Shown here piece by piece: positions 1-9,824 of a DNA stretch of 64,000 nucleotides. This DNA is from an uncultured Alphaproteobacteria bacterium (GTDB lineage Bacteria; Pseudomonadota; Alphaproteobacteria; HIMB59). Position numbers and translations under genes: made by a program. Location of the stretch: contig CACNLH010000001.1 in the NCBI GenBank assembly GCA_902621205.1, positions 62,001 through 126,000 on the forward strand, written 5' to 3'. Position 1 is the stretch's first letter, and each line of letters begins with the position of its first letter. The notes below the pieces were generated by a model. That model was not told the DNA's origin. It saw only the letters and a list, made by a program, of their open reading frames with translations, and ran no database searches.

Positions 1-1467
1 GTTTTCTTCATAGTCAAATTGTTCTGTGTATACAGCTGCTATTATAAAAAAACCAATACTTAAATGAGCAAGCCATTGAGAATAAAAACTTATATTTTTT
101 TTTAAATTATTTTTTAAAACTAAAATACTTTTTAAAAATAATGGAACTGTAATAAATACACTAAGCGCAAAATAAAAATTATTTAAATAATAATAGGATA
201 CCAAGCAAACTAATAATGAAAAAATAATTATAAAAGGTATTTGTTTATCTTTTTTTTCATGTTTTCCCCAATCTATCTGTGGTGCAAATGCCATGAATAA
301 AACTAATGGTGCTAGTAACAAATTAAATGCGAAATTATAATATGGTGCACCAACTGACACTGATGTTTTAAGAATCATTTCGCTAAACAATGGATAAACT
401 GTTCCAATGAAGACAACTAGTGCAGAACAAATAAAAAATATATTATTTAATAAAAGAAAACTTTCTCTGCTAATTAAATTAAAAGAGTCCTCATTGAAAT
501 TAGAAATACTTTTTATATTTAGCCTTACTGTCATAGCTAGCAAATATGCGATTATAATAATCAAAAATAATCCTCTAAGTGGGTCTGTGGCAAAACTATG
601 AACAGATACAATTAAATTTGAACGAACTAAAAATGTCCCAAACACCGATGCAATGAAACAGTAAAGCCCTAAATTCAGGCTCCATAACTTTAGTTGGTTA
701 CTTTTGATAGAAACTTGAAGGGAATGTATTAAGGCGGTATTTAATAACCATGGGATTAATGAGATGTTTTCTACTGGATCCCAAAACCACCAACCTCCCC
801 ATCCTAGTTCTGAATATGCCCAGTACGAACCTAAAACTATTCCACCAGTTAAAAAAAACCATGAAATTTTTGACCAAATCAACATTTCTTTGAATAATTT
901 TTCTGAAAAGTTTTTATTCACTAGCATATGTGCAGATATCACAAAGGGAACAATTAAACCAATATATCCTAGGAACAATGTTGGTGGATGAATTACAAAT
1001 AAAAAATGTTGTAAGATTGGATTCAGACCCAAACCTAAAACATTTTCATTTGCTTCTATATAAATAAAAGGATTTGAGCTAACTATTACATAAAGAATAA
1101 ATAAAGTTGATATAAACAATAAATTTTTATGAATCTCAACAGTTTGATTTTTATAAAGGAAAAAAACTCCAAATAAGTTAATTAAAAAAACCCATAATAA
1201 AATTGATCCTTCGTGACTACCCCAGGCAGATGTCACTTTATAAAAAATAGGATCATCAACATAAGAATTTTCGGCAACGTTTAATAAAGTGAAATCTGAA
1301 ATTGAGAATGCATATACTAAAAGACCAAAGGGAATGAGGTTGATAAAATAAATTAATTTTAAAGAAGAAGTAGTTGATGGAATTACTTTCTTTAATAAAT
1401 CTATATAAAACAAGATAGTTAGCAATAATGAAATATAAATAAAGCTATTACCTAAATAAGATATCAA
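1..1467 (-). CDS. ccmF: Cytochrome c-type biogenesis protein CcmF (C-terminus runs off the window)
   Basis: Manual reverse-strand translation is open from a TTG at 1467 to position 1: LISYLGNSFIYISLL...VTSAWGSHEGSILLWVFLIN...LQHFLFVIHPPTLFLGYIG...SELGWGGWWFWDPVENISLIPWLLNTALIHS. The WGGWWFWDPVEN motif is diagnostic of the heme-handling protein family. Absent from the ORF track because it is truncated. Confidence 0.93.
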   Translation of the reverse strand, partial: MISYLGNSFIYISLLLTILFYIDLLKKVIPSTTSSLKLIYFINLIPFGLLVYAFSISDFTLLNVAENSYVDDPIFYKVTSAWGSHEGSILLWVFLINLFGVFFLYKNQTVEIHKNLLFISTLFILYVIVSSNPFIYIEANENVLGLGLNPILQHFLFVIHPPTLFLGYIGLIVPFVISAHMLVNKNFSEKLFKEMLIWSKISWFFLTGGIVLGSYWAYSELGWGGWWFWDPVENISLIPWLLNTALIHSLQVSIKSNQLKLWSLNLGLYCFIASVFGTFLVRSNLIVSVHSFATDPLRGLFLIIIIAYLLAMTVRLNIKSISNFNEDSFNLISRESFLLLNNIFFICSALVVFIGTVYPLFSEMILKTSVSVGAPYYNFAFNLLLAPLVLFMAFAPQIDWGKHEKKDKQIPFIIIFSLLVCLVSYYYLNNFYFALSVFITVPLFLKSILVLKNNLKKNISFYSQWLAHLSIGFFIIAAVYTEQFDYEEN

Positions 1468-1917
1468 TTAATTTCCTCTCCATTTTCCTTCTTCTTTAAG
1501 TTTGTCAATAGCACTTTGGGGCATATAGTTTTCATCGTGTTTGGCCAAAACTATCTCAGCAACAAAAATGTTATCTATAAATTTTCCTTCAACGATAATG
1601 CCCTTATTTTCTTCTACTAGATTTGGAAGTGTTTTAGAAAATACAACATTTACAGAATTTTGATTTTGATCAACTACTTCAAAAATCCATTTTCCATCTA
1701 AAAATTTTAAACTATTTGTTTTAACAAGCCCCCCAACCCTTAAATACTTATTTTCTATCCCATCCATACTTTTTAGGTCAGTTGGTTCAACAAAATAGGC
1801 AATTTGGTCTTTTAAAGAATAACCTATTAAAAATATAGAAGTAGAAAAGCAGGCAAATATTATTATTAAAAAAATAAATCGCTTTTTTATTTGATTATTT
1901 AATTTGATTATGCGCAC
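1468..1917 (-). CDS. ccmE: Cytochrome c maturation heme chaperone CcmE
   Basis: 149 aa, GTG start, N-terminal TM, LRVGGLV...HDENYMP heme-binding His motif; position in ccm operon. Confidence 0.93.
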   Translation of the reverse strand: MRIIKLNNQIKKRFIFLIIIFACFSTSIFLIGYSLKDQIAYFVEPTDLKSMDGIENKYLRVGGLVKTNSLKFLDGKWIFEVVDQNQNSVNVVFSKTLPNLVEENKGIIVEGKFIDNIFVAEIVLAKHDENYMPQSAIDKLKEEGKWRGN

Positions 1918-2026
1918 TAACCATATTAAAGACTTTTTTCTTAAGTAGTATAATTATAATCGTTGTCACAGCACAAACGACTCCAAAAAATCCATAGCAA
2001 ATTAAAACAAATTCTAAACTAGTCAT
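1895..2026 (-). CDS. ccmD: CcmD-like small membrane protein (43 aa)
   Basis: Not in ORF track. Translation MTSLEFVLICYGFFGVVCAVTTIIIILLKKKVFNMVSAHNQIK*, single TM, sits between ccmC and ccmE and overlaps both. Confidence 0.75.
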   Translation of the reverse strand: MTSLEFVLICYGFFGVVCAVTTIIIILLKKKVFNMVSAHNQIK

Positions 2027-2726
2027 TTAAAAGTTTAGACCTCTCTATCTTCCTTTTTTCAACAATTATATAAAAAATGTTTGAAAACCAAAATATTGTA
2101 AGCATAAAAATACCAAAAAAACTCACTAATAATGTAATTAAATAGTCATTAGTCATACTGGGCCCTCCCATTCTTAAAACACTACTTTCTTGATGAAGAG
2201 TCGTCCACCAATCAACAGAAAATTTAACAATAGGAAGATTCACTAACCCTATTATTGCCAAAATTGAGGCTGCAAAATCTGCTTTTTGGAAGTGCTCAAA
2301 TGAATACAAAAGAAGAATGTGACCTAGGTAAATAAAGGCTAAAATTAACATTGAAGTTAACCTTGCATCCCATACCCAATAAGATCCCCAAGTCAAATTT
2401 CCCCATATCGAGCCAGTAACTAAAACGATAATGCTCATTATCAACCCTATTGGAGATAAAGATCTTGCAACTGTGAATGCTGTTGGGGATTTAAATATTA
2501 AGCCAATGATACTACTAATACCCATGACTAGAAAAATTGCCAATGATAACCAAGCAGTGGGTACATGGATAAACATTATTTTGAATGAGATACCTTGATA
2601 ATAATCATTTTCTAAAAAAATAATCAGAAAAATAGAAAAACTAATTAATACAAGTGATAATAAAATAACATATCTAGATAGAGAGATCATAAAATTAGAA
2701 AGTATATTTGGAGTTATAGCAAACAT
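2019..2726 (-). CDS. ccmC: Heme exporter/biogenesis protein CcmC
   Basis: 235 aa polytopic; WGNLTWGSYWVWDARLTS heme-handling motif. Confidence 0.95.
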   Translation of the reverse strand: MFAITPNILSNFMISLSRYVILLSLVLISFSIFLIIFLENDYYQGISFKIMFIHVPTAWLSLAIFLVMGISSIIGLIFKSPTAFTVARSLSPIGLIMSIIVLVTGSIWGNLTWGSYWVWDARLTSMLILAFIYLGHILLLYSFEHFQKADFAASILAIIGLVNLPIVKFSVDWWTTLHQESSVLRMGGPSMTNDYLITLLVSFFGIFMLTIFWFSNIFYIIVEKRKIERSKLLND

Positions 2727-3385
2727 TAGACTGATAATTTTTTTAGAGCAAAACTAGTTAGCAAAGGTGAAAAGGCCAAATTTAATAAAAAATAAGCTAC
2801 AAAAAATAAATACATCCTACCTGTATTAAAATCAATTAAATCAGTTATTGCCATAGAAAATATAAGAATAGGGACAAAAAGAGGCAATGTTAAAATACTT
2901 GTAAGCGAGAGTCTATTATTCTTAGAGATTGTTATAGATGCCGTCATTGAAGCTATAAAAATAATGCTTAAAAGAGAGAGCGCCAGAAGAATATTTATCT
3001 TTAATAAATAAGTTAGATCGATATCTAAAATAATCAAAATTAGTGGTGAGAATATAAAGAAAAAAATAATTAAATTTAAATAGATCATCATATTTTTAAC
3101 AAAAACAATTATCTCTAAAGAGAAAGGTGAAAGTAGATACTGATGAAGTTTTGCTTCATTAAAATCTTGGTCATAAATTTTTTCAACTTTAAATAATGAA
3201 ATAAAAAAAATCATTATGTATAAGAAAGATAATGGTGCATTAATTCCCAATGACTGGTGTTTTAATGATAATGCAAAAATAGCACATGAAATAATTAATA
3301 AACAATAAAGAACAAAACTGAAGACACTTCCTTTAAGCATTAGTTGAAATTCGCTTGAAATTAATCTAAAAAAATTTTTTATCAT
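2726..3385 (-). CDS. ccmB: Heme exporter permease CcmB
   Basis: 219 aa polytopic, overlaps ccmA and ccmC start/stop. Confidence 0.9.
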   Translation of the reverse strand: MIKNFFRLISSEFQLMLKGSVFSFVLYCLLIISCAIFALSLKHQSLGINAPLSFLYIMIFFISLFKVEKIYDQDFNEAKLHQYLLSPFSLEIIVFVKNMMIYLNLIIFFFIFSPLILIILDIDLTYLLKINILLALSLLSIIFIASMTASITISKNNRLSLTSILTLPLFVPILIFSMAITDLIDFNTGRMYLFFVAYFLLNLAFSPLLTSFALKKLSV

Positions 3386-3984
3386 GTTAATTGAAGTGTT
3401 TTATAATTATTTAAAGTAATATTTTGATGACTTGCTAATATAATTATTCCCTTATTTTCTAACTTTTTTTCAAACAAAGTATTTAAATTTATTATTGTTC
3501 TATCATCAAGCCCACTAAATGGATCATCAAGTATCCAAACGGGTTTATTAACTAACATAAGTAATAGCAATTGAAGTTTTTTCTTTTGACCAAATGAAAG
3601 CTGATAAAATTTTTTATTAAGATTTAATTCTTGAAAAAAATAATTTACACTTTTATTTTTTATAGAGTTATTAAATTTTACATTGTGTATTGAAAGCCAA
3701 TATTCAATATTTTGATTTAAAGTCAGAGAGTCATGGGCAAAGTTAGTCTCGCCAATATATAAAAAAGATTGAGAGGCAATATGATTATTAATAATTATGT
3801 TATTGTAAGTTATACTGCCTTCTAGAGGATCTATAAAATTGACGATATTAGATAATAGGGTTGTTTTGCCCACACCATTTGCACCCTGAATGAGCAATAA
3901 TTCCCCAGGGCGTATTTTAAAATTAATATTTTTGTAGATAAGAGTATTTCCTCTAGCAAAAGATAAGTTGTTAACTTCTATCAT
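3382..3984 (-). CDS. ccmA: Heme exporter ATP-binding protein CcmA
   Basis: Walker A GANGVGKTTLL, signature LSFGQKKKLQLLLL, Walker B VWILDDP. Confidence 0.93.
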   Translation of the reverse strand: MIEVNNLSFARGNTLIYKNINFKIRPGELLLIQGANGVGKTTLLSNIVNFIDPLEGSITYNNIIINNHIASQSFLYIGETNFAHDSLTLNQNIEYWLSIHNVKFNNSIKNKSVNYFFQELNLNKKFYQLSFGQKKKLQLLLLMLVNKPVWILDDPFSGLDDRTIINLNTLFEKKLENKGIIILASHQNITLNNYKTLQLT

Positions 3985-3988
3985 AAAA

Positions 3989-4015
3989 AAAAGCGGGTGA
4001 TTATAACCCGCTTTT
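3989..4015 (-). terminator. Intrinsic terminator of the histone H1-like gene
   Basis: Inverted repeat AAGCGGGT(3991-3998)/ACCCGCTT(4006-4013), followed on the minus strand by a run of T. Confidence 0.75.
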
Positions 4016-4044
4016 GATGTTTTAAATATTTAAAACTTAGAAAA

Positions 4045-4380
4045 TTATCTTCTTTTTCTAGAAGCTTTTCTTTTTTTAGGAGCTGCTTTCTTTTTTGCAG
4101 CTTTCCTTTTCTTAGGAGCTGCCTTTTTCTTCTTAGGAGCTGCTTTCTTTTTTGCAGCTTTCCTTTTCTTAGGAGCTGCCTTTTTCTTTGCAGCTTTCCT
4201 TCTTACAGCTTTTTTCTTAGTGGCTTTTTTCTTCTTAGGAGCTGCTTTCTTTTTTGCAGCTTTTCTTTTTGGTGCTGCTTTCTTTTTTGCAGCCTTCTTC
4301 TTTTTAGGTGCTACCTTTTTTGCAGCTTTCCTTTTCTTAGGAGCTGCCTTTTTCTTTGCAGCTTTTCTCTTTTTAGCCAT
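4045..4380 (-). CDS. Histone H1-like Lys/Ala/Pro-rich repetitive DNA-binding protein
   Basis: 111 aa, almost entirely K/A/P/R in KKAAPKKRKAAKKKAAPK repeats. Confidence 0.8.
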   Translation of the reverse strand: MAKKRKAAKKKAAPKKRKAAKKVAPKKKKAAKKKAAPKRKAAKKKAAPKKKKATKKKAVRRKAAKKKAAPKKRKAAKKKAAPKKKKAAPKKRKAAKKKAAPKKRKASRKRR

Positions 4381-4513
4381 TATAGCCTCCTTACTTTTTA
4401 CACTTACTAGTAAGTATAAAACGAATATTCAAAGATATTCATTTTCTTAAAAAAAACTTAAGAAAGTATTTAATTAAGTCAACATTTTATTTATGGTAAC
4501 TTCTTTTCATTGA

Positions 4514-7066
4514 ATGAATCAAATTGAAATAATTTTAGGCCCAACTAACACTGGAAAAACATTTTACGCTTTTGAACAAATGTTTTCCTTTAAAAACGGT
4601 GTTTTTGGTTTCCCTTTAAGGCTTTTAGCAAGAGAAAATTATGATAAAGCATGCAAACTTTATCCAATAAATCAAATTGCATTAATAACTGGAGAAGAAA
4701 AAATAATCCCTTCAAATGCAAAATATTTTTTTTGTACGGTCGAATCTATGCCAGATGATTTTTTTGAATTTGTTTGCGTAGATGAAATTCAATTAGCTTC
4801 TGACTATGAAAGAGGACATATTTTTACTCAAAGACTTTTACATTCTCGTGGAGAACAAAAAACTATTTTTCTTGGCTCTCTTACTATGGAAGAGATTATT
4901 AGAGAATTAATTCCTGAAGCAAAAATAATTTTTAAAAATAGGTTTTCAGAATTAAATTTTATAGGTCATAAAAAGATTCAAAATGTAAAACCAAGATCTG
5001 CAATTATTGCATTTAACTTAATTGGACTTTATGAAATAGCCGAACAAATAAGAAGCTTAAAAGGAGGTGTAGCTCTAGTTGCTGGTGCACTCAGTCCCAA
5101 AACAAGAAACTCTCAAGTAAAATTATATGAGGATGGGGAGGTAGATTATATTGTAGCCACTGATGCCATTGGAATGGGCTTGAATCTCGATATTAACCAA
5201 GTCTATTTCTCTGGTCTCGATAAGTTTGATGGAAAATATGTTCGACCTTTGAATGACATGGAAATTGGTCAAATAGCAGGAAGAGCAGGTCGGTACACAA
5301 AGTCCGGTTATTTTGGAAGTACTCTTGGAGCTAAGTTTACAAATTTAAAGTCAATAGAAAATATTCAAGCAAATAAATTTGAACCTATAAAAAAAATATT
5401 TTGGAGAAATCATCTTTTATCGTTTAAGTCAGAATATGAATTAGTAAACTCTCTAATAAAAAAACCTGATAACCATCGATTAATTTTAAAAAAAGATGCT
5501 CAGGATCAAAAATTTTTATTTAGGTTTCTAAAAGATAATAAAAAAAATTTTAAATTTAATAATCCTGAAACTTTGAAACAATTATGGGACATATGTCGAA
5601 TACCAGATTATCAAAATATTTCAGATGAAAAACATGTTGAGCTCTTAACAAAAATATTTAATGAGCTTATAAAAAATCAGTGGGTATTGAGTGATAAATT
5701 TTTAGACAAAGAAATTTCTCACTTACAAAATTACAATGGCAGTATTGATGATCTGATATACAACTTAAATGAAACAAGAACCTGGCTATATATTACTAAC
5801 CAAAAACAATGGATAAGTAACTCTATTTGGGTTGAAACTGTTAAAAATATTGAAAACAAACTATCTGAGGAGATACATTTAAGCTTAATGCAAAAATTTG
5901 TAGATAAAAATAAAAGTGAGATGATTCAAAATTTAAATATTAGTAAAAAAAATATATCTTTAACTGATAACAGATATGTTAAGATAAAAGATGAAAAAAT
6001 AGGAGTTATAAAAGGTTTTAAAATTTATTTTGATGAAAAATACAAAGATATTTTAAATAACAACTACCATAAAATAATTAAAGATCAAATTTCCCCATAT
6101 ATGTCTTTTAACATTGATAATTTTATAGCAGCACCGAATGAAAGCTTACTAATTGACTCAAAAGTAGACGAGAATGGAAATTTTCAAAATTTATATGTTA
6201 AATGGGGGGATGCAAATGTAGCAATATTTAAAAAAGGGAGTGATATTACCCATCCTATTTTAGAGCCAATCTTAGATGAATCATTAGTATCACCTGATCA
6301 TATTAAAAAAATTCAGGAGAAAATTCAAAAATGGTTTGATGAAACTTACCTCTCGAAGTTGGATTTATCTGACAAACTAAAAAAATTTAACTCAAAACCT
6401 GAGGAAAGAAGTTTTATTTTTAAGATTATTGAAAGCCAATATAATTTTTACCAAATAAATATATTAGATGAATTTAAGTTAATTGATGAACCACAAAGAA
6501 AAGAAATTCATTCCTTAAATTTCAGATTAGGAAAGAATGTTATATATAACTCCGAATTAATTAGACCTGAATACATGAAGTTAAAGTTTCATTTATGGAA
6601 TTTGTATAATAATCAATGTTTAAATGTTGATGAATACATACCAAAAGATGGCAATGCAACTCTTAATATTCAAAATAAATTAAATGAAGAACTATTAACT
6701 TTCTTAGGATTTATTTCTAAAAATGACTTATTGATTAGGCTTGATATTTTTAATGAATTTGAAAAACAGTTATTCAAAAGAGAAAATAGAGGCCCTTTCT
6801 CACTTCCTATGGACTTATCTAATCTTTTGGGAATTAAAAAAGATAAACTAATTAGTATTTTAAAAAGTAGATCTTTTAATATTCAAGTGATAACAGAAAA
6901 TGATTTAATTATTTCTAAAAAAAATAGCACTAACAAGACATTAGAGTTAAAGCAAAATAAAAACAAAAAAGTATTGAAAAAACTATCAAAAAAAGTAAAA
7001 AAGCCTTCATCAAAAAAATTATTTAATAATCCTTTTGATCAACTAAAAAATATAAATGTTAAATAA
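4514..7066 (+). CDS. SUV3-like (mitochondrial-type) ATP-dependent RNA helicase
   Basis: GPTNTGKTFYAFE, FVCVDEIQLASDYERGHIFTQRLL, GALSPKTRNSQVKLYEDGEVDYIVATDAIGMGLNLDINQVYFSGLDKFDG...IGQIAGRAGR motifs; Lys-rich C-terminal tail. Confidence 0.88.
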   Translation: MNQIEIILGPTNTGKTFYAFEQMFSFKNGVFGFPLRLLARENYDKACKLYPINQIALITGEEKIIPSNAKYFFCTVESMPDDFFEFVCVDEIQLASDYERGHIFTQRLLHSRGEQKTIFLGSLTMEEIIRELIPEAKIIFKNRFSELNFIGHKKIQNVKPRSAIIAFNLIGLYEIAEQIRSLKGGVALVAGALSPKTRNSQVKLYEDGEVDYIVATDAIGMGLNLDINQVYFSGLDKFDGKYVRPLNDMEIGQIAGRAGRYTKSGYFGSTLGAKFTNLKSIENIQANKFEPIKKIFWRNHLLSFKSEYELVNSLIKKPDNHRLILKKDAQDQKFLFRFLKDNKKNFKFNNPETLKQLWDICRIPDYQNISDEKHVELLTKIFNELIKNQWVLSDKFLDKEISHLQNYNGSIDDLIYNLNETRTWLYITNQKQWISNSIWVETVKNIENKLSEEIHLSLMQKFVDKNKSEMIQNLNISKKNISLTDNRYVKIKDEKIGVIKGFKIYFDEKYKDILNNNYHKIIKDQISPYMSFNIDNFIAAPNESLLIDSKVDENGNFQNLYVKWGDANVAIFKKGSDITHPILEPILDESLVSPDHIKKIQEKIQKWFDETYLSKLDLSDKLKKFNSKPEERSFIFKIIESQYNFYQINILDEFKLIDEPQRKEIHSLNFRLGKNVIYNSELIRPEYMKLKFHLWNLYNNQCLNVDEYIPKDGNATLNIQNKLNEELLTFLGFISKNDLLIRLDIFNEFEKQLFKRENRGPFSLPMDLSNLLGIKKDKLISILKSRSFNIQVITENDLIISKKNSTNKTLELKQNKNKKVLKKLSKKVKKPSSKKLFNNPFDQLKNINVK

Positions 7067-7493
7067 ATTTTTCCAATCCTTTAATGAAAAGAAGGATAAA
7101 AATCATGATCACTCTTTTGAGACAGATTTATATAATCTGATTTACGAAATTATTATTGCAGATCACGAAATTTCGGAACAAGAAATTAATTTTGCCTCTG
7201 AGTTGGTAGAATTTTACTTTAAAATACCAACTCAGAATAACAAAGAGCAATTTAATAAATTAGCCAATCAACAACATTTTAACACCGACTTATCTCAGTT
7301 TTCATATAGACTTAAAACATCGCTTAGTTACGAACAGAGAATGGATGTAATTTTAATTTGTTGGCAAGTTTTAATGGTTGATGGTAAAGAGGATCTGCTT
7401 GAGGTCTCTACTGTGAGAAAAATATCAACGTTACTTGGCCTGGAAGATAAAGATTTTATATTGATTAGAAATAGAGTAAAAGACAGCCTATGA
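7056..7493 (+). CDS. TerB-like tellurite resistance/co-chaperone-type protein
   Basis: 145 aa acidic helical protein, [21 protein letters not shown]...[34 protein letters not shown] pattern. Confidence 0.65.
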   Translation: MLNKFFQSFNEKKDKNHDHSFETDLYNLIYEIIIADHEISEQEINFASELVEFYFKIPTQNNKEQFNKLANQQHFNTDLSQFSYRLKTSLSYEQRMDVILICWQVLMVDGKEDLLEVSTVRKISTLLGLEDKDFILIRNRVKDSL

Positions 7494-7822
7494 CCTATTT
7501 AGTGAATGATAAGTGTATTAAGTGTAAATATATGGACTGTGTTGAGGTATGTCCCGTGGATTGCTTTTACGAAGGTGAAAACATGCTTGTTATAAACCCT
7601 GATGAATGTATTGACTGCGGAGTATGTGAACCGGAATGTCCCGTTGAAGCGATTATCCCAGATGACTTGGACGATGCTAAAAAATGGTTAGATGTAAATG
7701 AAAAATATTCACAAGTTTGGCCTAATATAACTACAAAAAAAGATGCTCCTGCTGATGCAAAACAGTGGGAAGGGGTAGAAAATAAATTTGAAAATCATTT
7801 CAGTGAAAAAGGAGCTGATTAA
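7490..7822 (+). CDS. fdxA: Seven-iron ferredoxin FdxA
   Basis: [47 protein letters not shown]. Confidence 0.95.
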   Translation: MTYLVNDKCIKCKYMDCVEVCPVDCFYEGENMLVINPDECIDCGVCEPECPVEAIIPDDLDDAKKWLDVNEKYSQVWPNITTKKDAPADAKQWEGVENKFENHFSEKGAD

Positions 7823-8523
7823 TGCCAGTTAAAAAAAAAGCCACAACACAAAAGGTAACAAAAAAAAATACAAGAGCTAACACTAAAAAAAAAGTTGAAG
7901 TTAAAAAAAAGTCACTTGCCAAAAAACAACCTGTAAAAAAAATTGCTAAGAAAAAAGTTGCAAAAAATGTAGTTAAAAAAGTAGCTAAAAAAATTGTTAC
8001 ACCAAAACCTCCTAAGATTAAAAAAGTAATAGTCCCTCAAGAATTTAAAGCAGGAGAAAACATTGTTTACCCAACCCACGGTGTAGGAAGAATTCTCACT
8101 ATAGAAAAGTTCCAATATGATCTAGTTGAAGAGCAACTGTATGTAATTCAGTTTTTTCAAGACAAGTTAACAATCAGAGTCCCCTTTGCCAAAGCAAAAT
8201 TGATCGGTTTAAGAAATATTACTAGTAAACCATCTATGACTAGAACACTTTCTGTTTTAAAGCAAAAGCCTAAAATTAAAAAGGCAATGTGGAGTAGAAG
8301 GGCTCAAGAGTATGACCAAAAGATAAACTCTGGTGACATAAAACTCCTTTCAGAAGTTGTTCGTGATTTATTTCGCAAAGATGATCAAACAGAGCAATCT
8401 TACAGTGAGCGTCAAATGTTTCAGGTAGCTTTTGAGAGATATACTAGAGAATTTGCAATATCTTCAAGCCTAAAATTTGATGAAGCATCAACAAAAATAT
8501 TAGAAATTTTAAATAAGAGATAA
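7822..8523 (+). CDS. carD: CarD family transcriptional regulator with Lys-rich N-terminal extension
   Basis: FKAGENIVYPTHGVGRILTIEK...LRVPFAKAKLIGLRNI CarD signature; first ~70 aa Lys-rich. Confidence 0.88.
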   Translation: MPVKKKATTQKVTKKNTRANTKKKVEVKKKSLAKKQPVKKIAKKKVAKNVVKKVAKKIVTPKPPKIKKVIVPQEFKAGENIVYPTHGVGRILTIEKFQYDLVEEQLYVIQFFQDKLTIRVPFAKAKLIGLRNITSKPSMTRTLSVLKQKPKIKKAMWSRRAQEYDQKINSGDIKLLSEVVRDLFRKDDQTEQSYSERQMFQVAFERYTREFAISSSLKFDEASTKILEILNKR

Positions 8524-8524
8524 A

Positions 8525-8848
8525 TTAATTAGTCTCTTCTTCGTTTTTATCAGTTGGAATATCAATGCTAATATCTTCTGCTAGGTTATCGGTATCTTCA
8601 GATTGAGTATCAGTATCTTCTGACTCTTCAATTAGGTCTTTTAATTCATCGTTTTCTTTGGCAGTTTTGGTAGGTGTTGCAACGCTAATTCCCGCTTTTC
8701 TTCCTCTTTTTGGTTTTGTGATATTTATTGCCTCTATTGACTTTCCACATTGCGGACAATTTAATTCGTCTTGGTAAAAATCGTAATACTTAGCACCACA
8801 GTGAGGGCATGTTCTTTTATGTCCTAAATCAATTTGCTCTTCTTGCAT
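8525..8848 (-). CDS. FYDLN-acid-type zinc-finger protein (TIGR02300-like)
   Basis: [32 protein letters not shown] followed by an acidic C-terminus. Confidence 0.8.
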   Translation of the reverse strand: MQEEQIDLGHKRTCPHCGAKYYDFYQDELNCPQCGKSIEAINITKPKRGRKAGISVATPTKTAKENDELKDLIEESEDTDTQSEDTDNLAEDISIDIPTDKNEEETN

Positions 8849-8912
8849 TGTGGGCCGATTTATACATTATTATTGTAATTTATACAAATTTTTAATATGT
8901 TATCGCTTCGTT

Positions 8913-9173
8913 ATGGCAGTACCTAAAAGAAAAACCACACCTTCAAAAAGGAATATGAGGCGCTCTCACCATAGAGCGGGAACTCAACTATTCGCAGAAG
9001 ACAAAAAATCAGGTGAATTGAGAAGACCCCATCATATTGATATCAGTACTGGTATGTACAGAGGTAAGCAAATAATTATTAAAAAAACTAAAAAAGATAA
9101 AGATGCCGAGGGTCAAGCACCTGTAAATACTGACGAAACAACTAAAACTATTGAAACCCCTGCTTCTAAATAA
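8913..9173 (+). CDS. rpmF: 50S ribosomal protein L32
   Basis: [23 protein letters not shown]; start placed at the internal ATG 8913 rather than 8850 of the ORF track. Confidence 0.95.
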   Translation: MAVPKRKTTPSKRNMRRSHHRAGTQLFAEDKKSGELRRPHHIDISTGMYRGKQIIIKKTKKDKDAEGQAPVNTDETTKTIETPASK

Positions 9174-9662
9174 TTAATCCCTAATTACTTTATATATTGA
9201 ATTTTCTGAAAAGCTTTGCTGATAGAGCTTTTTTTTAAGTTCATTAGTTTCTAACTTTGATAGTTTTTTTCTTAAAATAAATCGTTTTAAAATATTCAGC
9301 TCTAAATCTGGATTTTCAGATACTTTTTTAGAGATATATTCCTCAATTAAGCTTTGTTCAAAACCTTTTTGATAAAGTTTATTTTTGATTTTTTTTATAG
9401 AAAACAGTGATTGTTCATAATAATGAAATACAGTTTCAATAAATTGCTTTTCATCTATGATCTTTAAATCATCTAATTTTTGTACAATATTATCAATAAG
9501 TTCTTGTTTAGAGATATTTTCTGGGAAAATGACCTTTTGATAAGTTTTTTTATTTTTGAGCCTTTTTTCTAGAATTTCAGAAATTTTTTTTTTAGTTGCT
9601 GGATATTTACCCAAGTATTTTAGTGCTTCATTATATAGGTATTCATCAGCTTTTTTTTTCAT
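9174..9662 (-). CDS. recX: Regulatory protein RecX
   Basis: 162 aa; LGKYPATKKKISEILEKRLKNK...DELKIIDEKQFIETVFHYYEQSLFSIKKIKNKLYQKG RecX repeat pattern. Confidence 0.7.
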   Translation of the reverse strand: MKKKADEYLYNEALKYLGKYPATKKKISEILEKRLKNKKTYQKVIFPENISKQELIDNIVQKLDDLKIIDEKQFIETVFHYYEQSLFSIKKIKNKLYQKGFEQSLIEEYISKKVSENPDLELNILKRFILRKKLSKLETNELKKKLYQQSFSENSIYKVIRD

Positions 9663-9706
9663 AGTTTATATTTTATGAATTATTATTATGAAGTATACAA
9701 ACAAAG

Positions 9707-9783
9707 GCGCTTGTAGCTCAGTAGGATAGAGCACCAGATTCCTAATCTGGGGGTCGCAGGTTCGATTCCTGCCAAGCGCGCCA
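9707..9783 (+). tRNA. tRNA-Arg (anticodon CCT), CCA encoded
   Basis: Cloverleaf: GCGCTTG...CAAGCGC acceptor, CCAGA-TTCCTAA-TCTGG anticodon arm, GCAGG-TTCGATT-CCTGC T arm, 3' CCA. Confidence 0.95.
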
Positions 9784-9824
9784 ATAACTTTGACACATCA
9801 AAAAAAAATTTTTATAAATTACTT

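Noticed and set aside
407-991. Plus-strand ORFs 407..601 and 764..991
   Set aside because: Antisense to ccmF, which is clearly the coding strand (manual translation with WGGWWFWDPVEN); no family resemblance
4078-4380. Short direct repeats resembling a CRISPR or satellite
   Set aside because: Repeats are in codon phase of the H1-like gene with no spacers of uniform length
4220-4450. ORF with FFFLGAAFFFAAFLF repeats on + strand
   Set aside because: Reverse-frame shadow of the Lys/Ala repeat gene; not a genuine hydrophobic repeat protein
9707-9783. tRNA-Arg(CCT) as an integration site for a mobile element
   Set aside because: Neighbours (recX, NOTUM-like gene, gcrA) show no integrase, att repeat or mobility genes
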